From: Thiorhodovibrio winogradskyi
GTDB taxonomy: Bacteria > Pseudomonadota > Gammaproteobacteria > Chromatiales > Chromatiaceae
Assembly (NCBI RefSeq): GCF_036208045.1
Contig: NZ_CP121472.1
Location: forward strand, 372,001-436,000
Reading direction: 5' to 3'
Length of the DNA: 64,000 bases
In this document: one piece after another, positions 30,382 to 40,052 of the stretch
How the letters are laid out: every line of letters begins with the position of its first letter
Position numbering within the stretch: position 1 is the stretch's first letter
Notes under the pieces: model-generated
Database searches by the model: none
Seen by the model: the letters and a program-made list of their open reading frames with translations, nothing else
Told to the model about the DNA's origin: nothing
Program-made: the position numbers and the translations under genes

Positions 30382-31377
30382 TTAGTCGGTGGAGTGCGGA
30401 TTCACCAGTACCCGGCCATGGGTCTGTCCGTCAAGCATGCGCTCAAAGATGACGGGCAGCCGGTCAAGGCCAATGCTATCGGTGCGGATCGGTTCCAGAT
30501 TCAGTCGCCAGTCGCTGCCAAGGTGGCTCCAGAGCTTCTGACGCAAGTCCCTGGGTACATCCACCGAATTACAGCCGAGCAGCTTGATGCCGCGCAGAAT
30601 AAAGGGCATGACTGTGGTGTGAAGCTCGGTTCCCCCAGCCAGGCCAATGCTGGCGATACAACCATTGGGGGCCAGGGTGCGGGTGATCTGCGCGAGCATG
30701 GCGCCACCGACATTGTCGATGGCGCCGCCCCAGACGGCTTTCTCGAGGGGTCGTTGCCCAGTGGGTAGTTCATCGCGCGCAAGAATCTGCTTGGCGCCGA
30801 GGTTCTGCAGCCAGGCCTTTCGCTCGGACTTGCCAGACACGGCCGCGACCTCGAACCCAAGCTTGGCCAGCAGGGCCACCGCGATGCAGCCAACGCCGCC
30901 GCTCGCCCCCGTGACCAGGATCGGCCCCATGCTGGGTTCCTGACCATTGAGCAGCATCTGATGGACCGCTAGAGCGGCGGTCAGACCGGCGGTGCCGAGC
31001 GTCATGCTCGCGGCGAGATCCAGACCCGGCGGCAGCGCGGTGAGCCAGTCACCAGGCACGCACAGGTACTCGCAATAGCCGCCATCATGGTCGAAACTTA
31101 GCCCCCAGCCGGTCACCAGCACCGCATCGCCGGGGTGAAAGTCCGCATGGGCCGAAACCTCCACTGTGCCGCTGGCGTCAATGCCGCCGGTCAGGGGAAA
31201 CTGGCGCAGAATTTTGCCCGTGCCGGTTCCGGCCAGGGCATCTTTGTAATTGACCGAGGAATAGCGCACTCGGATCAGCACCTCCCCCGGCTCGGGGTTG
31301 GCGATGGTCAGGGTTTCGACTCCGGCGTGATGACCGTTAGCGTTGTGATGAATGCGAAAGGCGCGGGCAGTTCTCAT
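30382..31377 (-). CDS. MDR-type quinone/acryloyl-CoA reductase (YhdH/AcuI family)
   Basis: NADPH-dependent zinc-free medium-chain dehydrogenase; 331 residues from the ATG at 31377. Marks are RYSSVNYKDALAGTGTGKI, FPLTGGIDASGTV, the cofactor motif VTGASGGVGCIAVALLAKLG and VSGKSERKAWLQNLGA. AcuI reduces acryloyl-CoA, while E. coli YhdH is the same family; substrate cannot be decided from sequence. It is transcribed away from 31436 across a 58-base divergent gap. A longer open frame to 31587 overlaps the divergent gene and is rejected. Confidence 0.88.
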   Translation of the reverse strand: MRTARAFRIHHNANGHHAGVETLTIANPEPGEVLIRVRYSSVNYKDALAGTGTGKILRQFPLTGGIDASGTVEVSAHADFHPGDAVLVTGWGLSFDHDGGYCEYLCVPGDWLTALPPGLDLAASMTLGTAGLTAALAVHQMLLNGQEPSMGPILVTGASGGVGCIAVALLAKLGFEVAAVSGKSERKAWLQNLGAKQILARDELPTGQRPLEKAVWGGAIDNVGGAMLAQITRTLAPNGCIASIGLAGGTELHTTVMPFILRGIKLLGCNSVDVPRDLRQKLWSHLGSDWRLNLEPIRTDSIGLDRLPVIFERMLDGQTHGRVLVNPHSTD

Positions 31378-31435
31378 ATCCGGCTCTTGGTTTGGCGCGC
31401 AAGTGGCGCGGGCGAAATGGGAGCGATACCTTATC

Positions 31436-31996
31436 ATGGAACCCAAAACAAGCGACTCCCGGTCGCGGTCAGCGGCGGTAACGGCAAGGCTCTCGGTAAG
31501 GCCCTCGGGGTGGTGGCTGGTGCTGGCCTGTCTTCTGCTCGCGGTGCTAGCGACTCTGGTGCTCAAACTGCGGCCCCTGCTGCACACACCAGTTGCGACC
31601 TTGGTTCAAGCAGCGGCAAGTTGCGACCTGGGCCAGCGTCCCTGCATAGCCGAATTTGCCGATGGCGGGCAGATAACACTGGCCATCGCGCCGGCCGGCG
31701 TTCCCTTGGTCACACCGCTGCAGCTGGATGTGCGGCTTGCGCGGATGTCGGCACCGCAGCGGGTCGAGGTCGATTTTCGTGGTGTCGATATGGATATGGG
31801 CCATAACCGTTTTGCCCTGCGGGCGGTGGTCGATCCTGATCAACGCGCGCCCGCCAGTTACAGCTATCGCGGTGATGGTATTCTACCGATTTGTGTGCGC
31901 CAGCGCATGTGGTGGGAAGCGCGTGTGCTGCTGTTTGAGCCCGAGGGTATACGGGCTGCGGCGTTTCGCTTTGAAACCCGGCGCAAAGCGAGCTGA
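31436..31996 (+). CDS. Single-pass membrane protein of unknown function
   Basis: A 186-residue protein, unrecognised. There is one membrane segment at about 26-45 (GWWLVLACLLLAVLATLVL) and a C-terminal domain that is probably periplasmic, with four cysteines in all: two near ASCDLGQRPC, one in LPICVRQ, which could make disulfides. The segment VEVDFRGVDMDMGHNRF is reminiscent of FixH/YtkA-like immunoglobulin-type domains, but this is a weak likeness. Codon use is as in neighbouring genes. It may be transcribed divergently with the AcuI-like gene. Confidence 0.7.
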   Translation: MEPKTSDSRSRSAAVTARLSVRPSGWWLVLACLLLAVLATLVLKLRPLLHTPVATLVQAAASCDLGQRPCIAEFADGGQITLAIAPAGVPLVTPLQLDVRLARMSAPQRVEVDFRGVDMDMGHNRFALRAVVDPDQRAPASYSYRGDGILPICVRQRMWWEARVLLFEPEGIRAAAFRFETRRKAS

Positions 31997-32020
31997 AAAC
32001 CCCTGTTTTATGTGTATAAT
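31993..32020 (+). promoter_or_regulatory. Candidate glk promoter
   Basis: A perfect TATAAT (32015-32020) preceded by TGTG has CTGAAA (4 of 6) 16 bases upstream. It lies about 100 bases before the glk start and just overlaps the end of the preceding gene. Confidence 0.45.
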
Positions 32021-32121
32021 CTTCACCTTAAACTTTGCACCATGACCCGAGTCAGTGGCGTGAAACAACCGTCTTCATCGACCGAAGTGGTCGGAACCCT
32101 GAGCGTTAGGGAGATCCTAGG

Positions 32122-33174
32122 ATGACTCTATTGGTGGGTGATGTCGGTGGCACTAAAACCCAGATCGCGATCGCGGAAAAGGATGGCCAGGATTGGCGTT
32201 TGCGTGACATCCACCGCTATGTGAGCCAGGATTATTCCGGCTTGGACAAGATCTTGACCCACTATCTGGCCCAGCATCTGGCGCAAGATCCGGCCAGACT
32301 CGAGCAGCCTCCCGTGGCGGCTGCCCTGGCAATTGCCGGCCCCGTCGCGGATGATCGCAGCGAGACCACCAATCTGCCCTGGCAGTTGGATGCGCGGGCG
32401 CTGGAGGAGGCGACTGGACTCGCCCGCGTGCGTCTGCTCAATGACCTGGAGGCCATCGCTTGGGGGATTGCCGGGCTGAATAACGACCAGCTCCTGACGC
32501 TGCAAGTGGGCGAGCCCGGCGCGCGCGGTAATATTGCCGTGGTCGCACCTGGCACTGGCCTTGGTCAGGCTGGTCTGTTTTGGGATGGACAGCGCCATCG
32601 CCCCTTTGCGACCGAAGGTGGCCATACGGACTTTGCCCCCACGGATGCGCGCGAATTCGCTCTGCTCGAGCATCTGCAAGCGCGTTTCGGCCGGGTGAGC
32701 TGGGAGCGGGTGGCCTCCGGCATGGGGATCGGAAACCTGTATGATTTTCTGCACCTGTATCGCAATGCCGCGCATCATCCGCGAATGGCCGAGGTGCTGG
32801 CGCGACAGGACAATCCCCAAGGAGGGCAGACGGGCGACCTGGCTGCCAGGGTCGCCGCGTTGGCCGCGGCGGGAGACTGTGACATTTGCCAGGAGACCAT
32901 GGCTTGGTTCATGCTGCTGCTCGGTCGCGAAGCGGGCAATAGCGCACTCAAGCTCATGGCGCGCGGCGGGGTCTATCTGGCAGGTGGTATTCTGCCGAAA
33001 AATCTTGATTTGCTTAAGCGTGGTGGGTTCATACAAGCTTTTCTCGACAAAGGACGGATGCGCGGACTACTCGAGGCCATGCCGGTGCATCTGGTGCTCG
33101 AGGAGTACTGCGGTCTCATCGGCGCCGCCCGTTTCCTGAGCGAGCCGGTCCTGAGCGAACCGGAACCCCGCTGA
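32122..33174 (+). CDS. glk: Glucokinase (Glk family)
   Basis: ATP-dependent phosphorylation of glucose; 350 residues. N-terminal phosphate motif LLVGDVGGTKTQIAI, sugar-binding region LPWQLDARAL and LLNDLEAIAWG, APGTGLGQAGLFWDG, EGGHTDFAPTD, and the C-terminal GGVYLAGGILPKNL. This is the bacterial Glk group rather than a ROK repressor (no zinc motif). It is followed after 11 bases by tamA. Confidence 0.95.
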   Translation: MTLLVGDVGGTKTQIAIAEKDGQDWRLRDIHRYVSQDYSGLDKILTHYLAQHLAQDPARLEQPPVAAALAIAGPVADDRSETTNLPWQLDARALEEATGLARVRLLNDLEAIAWGIAGLNNDQLLTLQVGEPGARGNIAVVAPGTGLGQAGLFWDGQRHRPFATEGGHTDFAPTDAREFALLEHLQARFGRVSWERVASGMGIGNLYDFLHLYRNAAHHPRMAEVLARQDNPQGGQTGDLAARVAALAAAGDCDICQETMAWFMLLLGREAGNSALKLMARGGVYLAGGILPKNLDLLKRGGFIQAFLDKGRMRGLLEAMPVHLVLEEYCGLIGAARFLSEPVLSEPEPR

Positions 33175-33185
33175 CCCCAACACCC

Positions 33186-34994
33186 ATGCGTTATCCATCC
33201 GGTCCTCTGGCGGAGGCGAAAGGCCCTCGCGCAAGCCGCGACATCTTCATACCGGTCCCTGTCTGGCTGCTGGTTTTGATGCTGTGGCTGCCTGGCGCGG
33301 CGGTGGCGCTAGCGTTGCAGGTCGAGGTCACGGGTTTGAGTGGTGAACAGGAAAAGAACGTCCTGGCAATGCTTGGTATCCATCATGAGCGCGAGGACAA
33401 AGACATCAGTCCACTGCGACTGATGGCATTGCACCGGCAGGCGCCGGAGCAGATTCGCACGGCGCTCGCGCCCTTTGGTCTTTATCGCGTCAGCATTCAA
33501 GACAGTCTCACGCCACCTGCCACGGATGACGGTACCTGGGTGGCCCGTTACAAGATCGATCCAGGACCGCCGGTGCGCATCGCCAGCATTGACTACCAGG
33601 TCACTGGACCCGGTGCCAGCGCTGGTGTTTTCCCGGACGCATTCCCGCTGCAGGTGGGCGATGTGCTCTTGCACGCCAACTACACCAAGGCCAGGGACAG
33701 CATCGAGAGCATCGCTTCCCAACAGGGCTATTTGGATGCGGCCATGACGCGTCATCAGGTGCTGGTGGATTTAGTGGCCTATCAGGCCAGGGTGGTCTTT
33801 CATCTCGACACCGGCCCGCGGTATTACCTCGGTAAGGTCAGCTTCGAGCAGGATCTGCTGGCAGATGACTTTTTGCAGCGCTATGTGCCCTTTGGACCAG
33901 GAGATGTCTATGATCCAGGCGAGCTGCTCGAGCTGCAGGGCCGCCTGCTGGGGACGGAATACTTCCAGCGCGTTGAAATCAATCCGCGCAAGCAAGACGC
34001 CGGCGTCGATCGCGAGGTGCCCATCACTGTGATTGCCGAACGCAACAAGGCCAATCGCTACCGTGTCGGGCTGGGTTTCGCAACCGATGTCGGCCCGCGT
34101 CTGACGCTTGACTACCGCCGCCGCTACATTGGCCGCCGTGGCCACAAGCTCAAGGCGGAAGCCTCGCTCTCGACCAGTATTCAGACCATCTACACGGAAT
34201 ACAGCATTCCGGTCGGTGATCCGATGCGCGACTCCCTGGTGATCAAGCCGCAGTTCGGCCTCTATGACACGGCAACCCGGCAGGGATCCATGTTCAAGCT
34301 GCAAACCTCCTGGTCTCATGTCGGGCCTTCGGGCTGGCGGCGCGATATCGGTCTCGATTATCAGTATGAGGACTTCGAGGTTAGCGATCAGGAAGATTCC
34401 GACTTCAATGGCCTGGTGCCCAATATCGCTTGGTCCAGGATTGTCGCTGATGATCCTATCAACACCCGCAATGGTTACCGCGTCAAGGCGCTGATTCAGA
34501 GCACAGTCGGCGGCGTGCTCTCCACCGATGCCTCCTGGCTCAGCGGCTCGCTGAATGCAAAGTGGATCAAAAGCTTTGGCGAGCGCTACCGCTTTCTCAC
34601 CCGCGCCGATCTGGGGGCGATCTGGGCGGCGCACTTAGATGACGTACCGGCAAGCAAGCGCTTCTTTGCCGGCGGGGATAACAGCATCCGTGGCTGGGGC
34701 TACGACGTGTTGGGCCCGATTGATCCGGTCACCAAAAAAACCCTGGGTGGGCGTTATCTGGCAGTCGGATCGCTTGAGCTGCAACGGCGGATCAAGGGCA
34801 AATGGAGCGCAACGGTTTTTACCGATTTTGGCAACGCCTTCGATCCCGAGTACGATGCCGAATGGGAACAGAGTGCTGGGCTGGGTGTGAATTACCAAAC
34901 ACCACTGGGCCAGGTTCGGGTCAATGTGGCCTATGCTTTTACCAAAAATGACCCAGGCGTGCGCCTGCATCTGGTGATTGGACCCGATCTCTAA
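33186..34994 (+). CDS. tamA: Outer-membrane translocation and assembly module TamA
   Basis: Omp85 family outer-membrane protein that works with TamB in envelope biogenesis; 602 residues. A long N-terminal lead with a signal sequence (WLLVLMLWLPGAAVALA, about 28-44) precedes three POTRA domains (about 45-270). The C-terminal 16-strand barrel starts near RYRVGLGFATDVGPRLTLDYRRRYIGRRGHK and has the lid-lock motif in FFAGGDNSIRGWGYD and the last strand VRLHLVIGPDL. The adjacent tamB confirms the pairing. Confidence 0.94.
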   Translation: MRYPSGPLAEAKGPRASRDIFIPVPVWLLVLMLWLPGAAVALALQVEVTGLSGEQEKNVLAMLGIHHEREDKDISPLRLMALHRQAPEQIRTALAPFGLYRVSIQDSLTPPATDDGTWVARYKIDPGPPVRIASIDYQVTGPGASAGVFPDAFPLQVGDVLLHANYTKARDSIESIASQQGYLDAAMTRHQVLVDLVAYQARVVFHLDTGPRYYLGKVSFEQDLLADDFLQRYVPFGPGDVYDPGELLELQGRLLGTEYFQRVEINPRKQDAGVDREVPITVIAERNKANRYRVGLGFATDVGPRLTLDYRRRYIGRRGHKLKAEASLSTSIQTIYTEYSIPVGDPMRDSLVIKPQFGLYDTATRQGSMFKLQTSWSHVGPSGWRRDIGLDYQYEDFEVSDQEDSDFNGLVPNIAWSRIVADDPINTRNGYRVKALIQSTVGGVLSTDASWLSGSLNAKWIKSFGERYRFLTRADLGAIWAAHLDDVPASKRFFAGGDNSIRGWGYDVLGPIDPVTKKTLGGRYLAVGSLELQRRIKGKWSATVFTDFGNAFDPEYDAEWEQSAGLGVNYQTPLGQVRVNVAYAFTKNDPGVRLHLVIGPDL

Positions 34995-35003
34995 CGCAAG
35001 CTT

Positions 35004-38000
35004 ATGACCGCCACGGACGCCAACAAAGACCAAAGCGCCGGCAATCTCCCGCCGCGACGGCGCTGGCCTCTCTGGCGCTGGTTGCTGGGTGCCTTGACCA
35101 CCCTGCTGCTGCTCCTGGTGTTACTGCTCGCCTGGGTGCTGACCACCCAGGGCGGTCTGCGTCTGCTGGTGGACTTGGGTGAAAGTGCCCTGCCGGATGC
35201 GCTTGAGGTCGGTGCCGTGGAGGGCCGGCTGATCGACGCTTTTCAGGTGCGGGATCTGCATCTGCGCTTGCCCGAGCTTGATGTGCGTGTTGCTCTAATC
35301 GACTTGCGTTGGCGTCCCGCACGCTTGCTCGGCGCGACCTTCAGCCTGGCGCGGCTGCATGTCCAAAAGGTCGATATTCTGACCGCTCCCAGTGACAAAC
35401 CCGATCCGCCAGAGCCTTTCCAACTGCCGGAGATCAAACTTCCGCTCGCGCTTGAAGCCGACGCGGTGCTGTTGGAGCATCTGCGCCTGGGTGCCATGGA
35501 TGCACCCCCTAAGCCCGGCCGCCCCGCCACGGAAGCGCCTGATCAACCGCTGCTTGCGCTCACACGGGCGGAACTGGCTGGTGCCATGAGCGGCTCGAAG
35601 GTCGAACTGCGCACACTCAGCCTCAGCCTGAGCCAGCCCGATGTCCAAGCCGAGGCCAGGGGTCAGCTCGAGCTGCGTGGCGACTATCCAGCCGATCTGC
35701 AGCTTGACTGGACGTTCGCCCAGGCGCCGGCCATGGAATTGACCGGCCAGGGCCGGGTGTCCGGCGATGCGCGCGCGCTCAGCATCGCGCATGGCATCAG
35801 TGGGTCCGCCGAGCTTCGGCTGGATGCCGAGGTGCGGGAGTTGCTCGCGCAACCGGCCTGGACCGCCACCATTGAACTTGAAGCGCTGGATTTGCCGCGA
35901 TTGGTTGCCGGAGCGCCGCGGGTCGAGGTCAGGGCCAATCTCCGGTCCGATGGCACGCTCGAACGCGCCAGTCTTGCCGGCACGCTGAGCGCGGAAGCGC
36001 CAGATCATGGCGAAATGGGGTATCTGGGCGCGGAACTCGACTTGACCTGGCAGAATCAGGTGTTGCGCATCCAGGCGCTGAATCTCACCGAGCAGGGCTC
36101 GGGTGGTCTGCTTGACCTAAAGGGACAGATTGATTTCAAAGGCGCCCAAGGGCAGGTGGCGGTGACCGGCGTTTGGGAGGCGCTGCGCTGGCCGCTCACC
36201 GGCGAGGCACGTCTTCAGTCGCCGCGCGGCACCCTTGATGTCAGTGGTCAACTCGATGCCTTCGACTACCGTTTCTCGGCCGAGGCCTTCGGCCAGGGTA
36301 TTCCGGAGACACGCTTGGCACTCAGTGGCGCGGGCGATCAGCAGGGTACCCGGATCGACGAGCTCAGGCTCGACAGTCTTGGCGGGCAGGCCATTGGCAA
36401 AGGCCGCGTCAACTGGAGCCCGGAACTCAACTGGGAGTTCGCTCTCACGGCGCGGGACATCAATCCTGGCCTGCAATGGCCTGGTCTGGATGGCGCGCTC
36501 AAACTGAAAGCCGAGACCTCCGGTAGTCTGGCGCGGGGCTACGGCTATCAGCTCAAGGCCGATCTTGGGCTCACCGCTTACCCGGCCATGATGGTGAATT
36601 TGACTGGCGAGGGCACCACGGCGGAGGCCCGCATTGACACCCTGAGCCTGGAAACCCTGGGCGGCCAGGTGACCGGGACCGCCAGCCTGAACTGGGTGCC
36701 AGAGCTTGCCTGGGATGCCGATCTAGCACTCAGCGACATTGATCCTGGTCAGTTCGCGCAAGATTGGCCTGGGCGTCTGTCCGGTCAGATCACAACTAGC
36801 GGGCATCTGACGCCCCAGGGCGCCGAGGGGTCGGCGCGCATCCGGGAGTTTGGTGGGCAATTGCGCGGCTACCCGGTTGGCATCGCCGCCTTGCTTGAGC
36901 TGGCCTCGGGGGCGGTTGAGATCCGCGAGTTCAAGGCGTACTCGGGCGCGACCCAAGTCACGGCAAGCGGACAAGCCGCGGAGACGTTGGCGGTCGATCT
37001 CAGTTTGCGCTCGCCGAACCTGAGCGAGTTGTTGCCGGCGGCCAAAGGGCGGCTCGGCATCGACGCGCAAGTGCGCGGCGAGACCAAAGCCCCGCGCGTG
37101 ACTGTCGCCATTGATGGGCGTGATCTTGCGCTTCAAGGGCAGGGGATTGCCAGCATCAAAGGTAATGCCGATGTTGGCCTGGGTCCCGATGATCCCATCC
37201 AGGCGGAGCTGAATGCGTCCAAATTGCTGCTCGGTGGAATGCCTTTCGCATCCCTGCGGCTTACTGCCGAAGGGACCCTGCCAAGCCACCGCCTGAGCGC
37301 GGCACTCGCTGGCGAGACGCTCTCGCTGCAACTGGCCTTTGCCGGTCAGCAACAGGATCCAGGGGGGTATCGCGGTCAGCTCAGCACCCTAAAGCTCACC
37401 ACCGCCGATTTTGGCACCTGGGCGTTGCGGCAGCAGGCACCAATGGTATTTCAGCAAAGCCAAATACAGGTCGGCCCTCTGTGCATCGGCGACGGTCAGG
37501 GCTCTGGCGGTTGTGCGCGCTTCAGTCAACGCCAGGCGGGGGACTTTGACGCGAGTCTAAAGCTCGACCGCTTCAACTTCTCTAGCCTCGAGGCGCTGAT
37601 GCCGCCGAATCTGGAACTAAAGGGCCACGCAGTGCTGGATGCCAACTTCAAATCGCGCAACGCCGTCATCACCGGGCAAGCAAGTCTCAAGGTGCCGGAG
37701 GGGGGTGTTGATCTGGCACTGCCAAACGCCAACGAACAACTGGTGTTTTCCACCGCGGGCGCTGAACTGGTTGCGACGGTTGACGCAGTGAATGCCCAGT
37801 TAAAACTGCCCCTGCAAGGCCTTGGTGCACTGGAGGCCGATGCCAGACTGCCAGGGCTGGTGCTGGCGGCGCCGGATATTGAACGCCAGGTGCTGACAGG
37901 CGCGGTACGTCTTGACCTGCGCGATTTCAGCAGGCTGGAAAAATTGGCGCCGGATGTTCGGAACCTGACCGGCGCCGTTGCTGCCGATATCAAACTCGGC

Positions 38001-39059
38001 GGCACCCTTGGCAAGCCGATGTTTCAGGGGCAGGCAGAGCTCAAGCAGCTCGCCTTTCAGGTGCCGCTGATCGGATTGGCAGTCACCGATACCAATCTGA
38101 CCGCCCGCACCCAGGGCAGCGAGCGTCTCGAGATGAGTGGCGGCGCCACCATTGGTGGCGGTCAGCTGGCGCTCACCGGCAGCGGTCTGCGCGCCGAGCA
38201 GGGCTGGACCATGGACCTCAAGCTCAACGGCGACAAGCTCAAGGTAGCTGATACCAAGGAATACTTCGCCCTGTTGAAGACCGATTTGACCGCCGGCTTT
38301 GGCCCCGATGGCGGCTCGGTGAAGGGGCTGGTCGAGGTTGAGGAGGCGCGCATCACACCGCGTTCGATTCCAGCGGGCACTGTCTCGACCTCGCCAGATG
38401 TGGTGGTGGTGGGGCAGGGCGATGCCGGTGAAAAAACTGCTGCCCCCTTTGCGGTCGATGTTCAGCTGAGGGTGCGTGATTCGGTGCGGATTGAAGCCTT
38501 TGGCCTGCGTGCCAGGCTGCGTGGTAATCTGCGCGCCTTCCAGGACCCTGGTCAGCCCTTGCTCGGCGACGGCCAGCTTGAGATTCTGGATGGCACCTAC
38601 CGGCTGTCGAGCCAATTCGGCTTGCTAGCCAGCGTGGGCGCACCGCTCAAGATCGAGCAGGGTATCCTGGTCTTTGCCAAGACACCGCTCGGCAACCCCG
38701 GCCTGGTGTTGCGTGCCCAACGCGAGGGCGGCGACATGACCGCCGGCGTGCGCGTGCTGGGAACGCTGAAGAAACCCAAACTGACCTTTTTCTCTGATGC
38801 CGACTCCAGCATGACCGATTCGGAGATCGTCAACTATCTACTGACCGGTGTGCCACCCAGGGGCAACGCCAGCGATCTTGACCGCTCGCTCTCGGTCGGC
38901 ACCTATATCGCGCCCAAACTCTTTGTTGAGTATGAAAGCAATCTGGGCGATCAGGGCGACAAGGTTAAGCTACGCTATGATCTCAACAATTGGATTCAAC
39001 TGCAGACAGAAACCGGCGATACCCAGGGCGCCGATGTGTTCTTCAAATTCGAGAATTAA
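35004..39059 (+). CDS. tamB: Translocation and assembly module subunit TamB
   Basis: Very large (1351 residues) inner-membrane-anchored AsmA/TamB-type protein that spans the periplasm and is now linked to phospholipid transport to the outer membrane. One N-terminal anchor is at about 22-46 (WRWLLGALTTLLLLLVLLLAWVL). A long beta-rich groove domain follows, with repeating units such as RINWSPEL..W and LGGQxxGxxxxNW. The C-terminal DUF490 domain begins near RLRGNLRAF and ends in DxxxQLQTETGDTQGADVFFKFEN, the conserved terminus. Only 9 bases separate it from tamA. Confidence 0.95.
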   Translation: MTATDANKDQSAGNLPPRRRWPLWRWLLGALTTLLLLLVLLLAWVLTTQGGLRLLVDLGESALPDALEVGAVEGRLIDAFQVRDLHLRLPELDVRVALIDLRWRPARLLGATFSLARLHVQKVDILTAPSDKPDPPEPFQLPEIKLPLALEADAVLLEHLRLGAMDAPPKPGRPATEAPDQPLLALTRAELAGAMSGSKVELRTLSLSLSQPDVQAEARGQLELRGDYPADLQLDWTFAQAPAMELTGQGRVSGDARALSIAHGISGSAELRLDAEVRELLAQPAWTATIELEALDLPRLVAGAPRVEVRANLRSDGTLERASLAGTLSAEAPDHGEMGYLGAELDLTWQNQVLRIQALNLTEQGSGGLLDLKGQIDFKGAQGQVAVTGVWEALRWPLTGEARLQSPRGTLDVSGQLDAFDYRFSAEAFGQGIPETRLALSGAGDQQGTRIDELRLDSLGGQAIGKGRVNWSPELNWEFALTARDINPGLQWPGLDGALKLKAETSGSLARGYGYQLKADLGLTAYPAMMVNLTGEGTTAEARIDTLSLETLGGQVTGTASLNWVPELAWDADLALSDIDPGQFAQDWPGRLSGQITTSGHLTPQGAEGSARIREFGGQLRGYPVGIAALLELASGAVEIREFKAYSGATQVTASGQAAETLAVDLSLRSPNLSELLPAAKGRLGIDAQVRGETKAPRVTVAIDGRDLALQGQGIASIKGNADVGLGPDDPIQAELNASKLLLGGMPFASLRLTAEGTLPSHRLSAALAGETLSLQLAFAGQQQDPGGYRGQLSTLKLTTADFGTWALRQQAPMVFQQSQIQVGPLCIGDGQGSGGCARFSQRQAGDFDASLKLDRFNFSSLEALMPPNLELKGHAVLDANFKSRNAVITGQASLKVPEGGVDLALPNANEQLVFSTAGAELVATVDAVNAQLKLPLQGLGALEADARLPGLVLAAPDIERQVLTGAVRLDLRDFSRLEKLAPDVRNLTGAVAADIKLGGTLGKPMFQGQAELKQLAFQVPLIGLAVTDTNLTARTQGSERLEMSGGATIGGGQLALTGSGLRAEQGWTMDLKLNGDKLKVADTKEYFALLKTDLTAGFGPDGGSVKGLVEVEEARITPRSIPAGTVSTSPDVVVVGQGDAGEKTAAPFAVDVQLRVRDSVRIEAFGLRARLRGNLRAFQDPGQPLLGDGQLEILDGTYRLSSQFGLLASVGAPLKIEQGILVFAKTPLGNPGLVLRAQREGGDMTAGVRVLGTLKKPKLTFFSDADSSMTDSEIVNYLLTGVPPRGNASDLDRSLSVGTYIAPKLFVEYESNLGDQGDKVKLRYDLNNWIQLQTETGDTQGADVFFKFEN

Positions 39060-39062
39060 GCC

Positions 39063-40052
39063 ATGGTCCCTCCCGTGGCTGACATGCCCGAGCCAGCTAA
39101 CCGTGCCCGCGTGACCTTTCCTCTCGCGTTGCTGTATCCCCAGCACTGGGCTTCCTGGCTGTTGGTCGGTCTGATTTGTTTGCTGGGGCTGCTGCCGTTC
39201 AATCTGTTGGTGGCCCTTGGCAAGGGACTTGGCCGGGCGCTCTATCGGCTCGGCGGAACCCGACGCCAGGTGGCCTTGATTAACCTTGGGTTCTGTTTTC
39301 CCGAGCTCACCGAGGTCGCGCGTGAGCGCATGGCACGGGAGCATTTTGCTTATCTCGGCGCTGCTGCCCTGGCCCAGGGTGTGTGCTGGTCTTCCTCGCG
39401 GCAGCGTTTGACCCGTCTGTTGGATGTCCAAGGAATCGAGATCCTCAACGAGGTCAAACAGAGCGGGCAGCCCTACATTCTGCTGGTTCCGCATTTCGTC
39501 GCCCTTGAGTTGGCCAGCGTGGCCTACTCCGCCGCCGTTGAGCCTGGGCTCTATATGTACCAGCGGATTCGCAATCCGGTTTTTGATTGGCAGGTGATGC
39601 GCGGTCGAACGCGCTTTGGGCACTTGCCGCTCGAACGTCATGATGATCTGCGCACCTTGATTCGCTCGCTCAAAAAAGGCACTCCCTTTTATTACTTGCC
39701 CGATCAGGACCCAGGCAAGCGTCGCGGAGTCTTCGCGCCTTTTTGTGGTCAGCCGGCCGCGACCGTTGGAACCCTAGGTCGCATTGCGCGCTTGGCCCGG
39801 GCAGTGGTGATCCCGGTATTCGTGCGCTTTGCCACTAACGGCCGTCGGATTGAACTGCGTTTTTCGCCGCCAATTCAGGGGCTGACGGGGACCGATCCCG
39901 CCATCGATGCTGGCTTGATGAACCAGGTCATTGAGGCTGAGGTGCGCCGCGATCCCATGCAGTATTTCTGGGTGCATCGGCGTTTCAAAACCCGTCCGCC
40001 CGGAGAACCGTCCTTGTATCCGCGCGCATCGCGGCGGCGTCGCGGCAGATGA
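39063..40052 (+). CDS. Lipid A lauroyl/myristoyl acyltransferase (LpxL/HtrB family)
   Basis: Membrane-bound acyltransferase, 329 residues, with one hydrophobic segment (about 27-50, LLVGLICLLGLLPFNLLVAL). The catalytic HX4E motif is HFVALE (near 140). Other family features are FYYLPDQDPGKRRGVFAPFCGQPAAT and PMQYFWVHRRFKTRP. It likely adds a secondary acyl chain to lipid A, though which chain cannot be told. It overlaps the next gene by four bases. Confidence 0.9.
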   Translation: MVPPVADMPEPANRARVTFPLALLYPQHWASWLLVGLICLLGLLPFNLLVALGKGLGRALYRLGGTRRQVALINLGFCFPELTEVARERMAREHFAYLGAAALAQGVCWSSSRQRLTRLLDVQGIEILNEVKQSGQPYILLVPHFVALELASVAYSAAVEPGLYMYQRIRNPVFDWQVMRGRTRFGHLPLERHDDLRTLIRSLKKGTPFYYLPDQDPGKRRGVFAPFCGQPAATVGTLGRIARLARAVVIPVFVRFATNGRRIELRFSPPIQGLTGTDPAIDAGLMNQVIEAEVRRDPMQYFWVHRRFKTRPPGEPSLYPRASRRRRGR